From the NCBI RefSeq assembly GCF_051020975.1, contig NC_135044.1:6388501-6452500 (forward strand): a DNA stretch of 64,000 nt. Direction: 5' to 3'. This stretch comes from Osmia lignaria lignaria (lineage: Eukaryota > Arthropoda > Insecta > Hymenoptera > Megachilidae). Shown one piece after another: positions 62,524 to 64,000 of the stretch. Every line of letters starts with the position of its first letter. The first letter of the stretch is position 1. The position numbers and the translations under genes were made by a program. Under the pieces are notes generated by a model. The model made no database searches, was not told the origin of the DNA, and saw only the letters and a list, made by a program, of their open reading frames with translations.

Positions 62524-63155
62524 CTGATGCCAATTTCACGAGTAAAATCGGAAAAACGTTTCAATTTCAAGAGCGATTCCGTTATCAAAGTAAGTAGTTA
62601 TAATAATTAATAGTATTCATGCTTATTACTTTGATATTGAAATCCGCTCATCGCGAAATAAATTCTTGTACATATAAAAAAGAAAGTGTATTGTGAAGTC
62701 GGAGGGTCATCCGACTTCTCTACATTTTTAAACTCGAAATCTATGTATGTAAATATGTACAAGAAAACCCTACCCTGAGCTAAGGTATAAAATACACAAA
62801 AAAGCAATTTGCACGATTATCATTGTATAAAATGATACAGTGATATTCGTGGGTCACTATGCTCGCTCAAAAAATAAAAATTACAACTAATTCCCGTGTC
62901 GCTACGGACCATTCGTCCTACGACATGATGGGAACCGGAGGAACTTTAAAGCATGCGACTCACCGATCGTTGACTTGCACCACTGCACTCGCCACGCATC
63001 TTATTGTTAGATTGACCCAAAGCTCGTCTGTTGGCTCGTCAAAGAAACGGTATCCCCATTGGCCAAATCACTCATCTGAAAGCATAAAAATCACGATTCT
63101 TGAACGATATATGTTTTCTCTCAACTTGTTGTAGTTAATATGCTAATACATAGGA
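62524..63155. other. Region right of the TIR element
   Basis: Carries a perfect hairpin at 62695-62718 (GAAGTCGGA, six-base loop, TCCGACTTC) and a GC-richer block (62890-63070) with an open frame of 91 codons (62859-63134) that matches no family I know. It may be decayed repeat sequence. Confidence 0.3.
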
Positions 63156-63159
63156 TAAT

Positions 63160-63690
63160 TCAAAAATATGCATGCAAAACTATATGGGAATAACTACACC
63201 ATAAAACACGGTAAAACACATGCAAATACATCCCAAAACACTCGAAGATCAAAACCATAGAACAGTATAAAATATTTGCAAAATTGTAGTAAAACACATA
63301 GGGTACCAATCCATAAAACCTACTAATAAATCCGTATAAATATGCCAAAACACAAAAGATACTACTCCATAAAACCCACTAATAAATCCGTATAAATATG
63401 CCAAAACACATAGGGTACCACTCCATAAAACCCACTAATAAATCCGTAAATATATATCAAAGCACAAAGGAAACCACACCATAAAACACAATAAAGCACA
63501 TGCAGGTACATGGGGTACCACACCACACAGCACACTAATGCACTTGTATAAAAATGTCAGAACACATGGGTGACCACACCGTAAGACGCACTAATATATC
63601 CGTATAAATATTCCAAAACACATTGGAAACACTATAGGAAACACCATAGGCACACATAGAAACACTTGTGGTAACACATTGATAAATGCA
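63160..63690. repeat. 56-bp minisatellite
   Basis: A unit with CCATAAAACCCACTAATAAA, TCCGTATAAATATGCC and AAAACACATAGGGTACCA repeats at a 56-bp step (63311, 63367, 63423, 63479). Copies are regular in the middle and diverge towards both ends. Confidence 0.85.
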
Positions 63691-63699
63691 TGCACGAAT

Positions 63700-64000
63700 A
63701 TCCATAGTGTCAACCCGTACCGGTATATGTTTGGCACCTCCATCCGTACCCTTCGGCGGTCGCGATAAGACTGACTAGATTTGACCTTCCTCCAGGTCGC
63801 CGTTGTACCGGTGCGCGACGCGCCCAGTCAAGCATGTCGTTCCGCTTCACCGGTTGCGCGGCCGGTTACATTTAACTACTTCTATCTGATATTTGTTAAT
63901 ATTTGTTTAATTATTAGTTTATATTTTACAATTGTTTATTAATCAAATTATTGTTTTATCTATTTAAATTGTTTATTTCTTTACATTTCCGCGTGGGTAT
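63700..64000. other. GC-rich patch then AT-rich right edge
   Basis: 63700-63870 is unusually GC-rich for this window (CGTACCCTTCGGCGGTCGCG, GGTGCGCGACGCGCCC) and then returns to AT-rich DNA. It could be the edge of another repeat or of a promoter beyond the window. No gene is visible. Confidence 0.3.

Noticed and set aside
62859..63134. 91-codon frame right of the TIR element as a transposase or other gene
   Set aside because: No catalytic motif, no recognisable domain and no supporting splice structure.

Overview
This 64 kb window is nuclear DNA from an insect, most likely a hymenopteran and perhaps a bee. It is strongly AT-rich, with compact intron-containing genes, GT-AG splice sites and animal gene families. 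Two families, CP190 and Mextli, point to an arthropod. The species is an inference; no sequence search was possible. Exon boundaries were worked out by hand from splice signals, continuous reading phase and family resemblance. All twelve genes close in phase.

Layout. From 1 to about 53.5 kb lies a dense run of conserved single-copy genes: a LAP-family leucine-rich-repeat gene (-, 3' part missing, 1-654), the SNF2 helicase HELLS/LSH (+, 1690-4704), a SANBR/KIAA1841 homologue (-, 5229-8555), the m6A-writer subunit fl(2)d/WTAP (-, 10345-13934), the GPI-remodelling phosphoesterase MPPE1/PGAP5 (+, 16036-17789), TM9SF4 (-, 18928-22393), neuroguidin (+, 23262-24914), the eIF4E-binding protein mextli (+, 28987-33577), DNA topoisomerase I (-, 37536-42366), mRNA cap guanine-N7 methyltransferase RNMT (-, 43358-45252), D-glucuronyl C5-epimerase (-, 46310-48414) and the insulator protein Cp190 (+, 50538-53413). 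They do not form one pathway. Several act in chromatin or mRNA biology (HELLS, Top1, Cp190, fl(2)d, RNMT, mxt); others act in the secretory pathway (MPPE1, TM9SF4, GLCE) or ribosome biogenesis (NGDN).

From about 56.9 kb to the right edge the character changes. I recognise no genes there. It holds a 72-bp tandem array, a 3.57 kb element bounded by about 30-bp inverted terminal repeats and filled with tandem monomers in an A-B-A-B higher-order pattern, and a 56-bp minisatellite near the end. Each monomer of the large element carries GC-rich blocks and hairpins that persist although their sequence differs between monomer families. This is the best candidate for something undescribed.

Other points of interest are candidate alternative exons in mxt and fl(2)d, an alternative 3' splice site in mxt that would add or remove a possible eIF4E-binding motif, a fold-back element with CTCF-like cores upstream of RNMT, and an orphan exon-like open frame at 14.3-14.5 kb.
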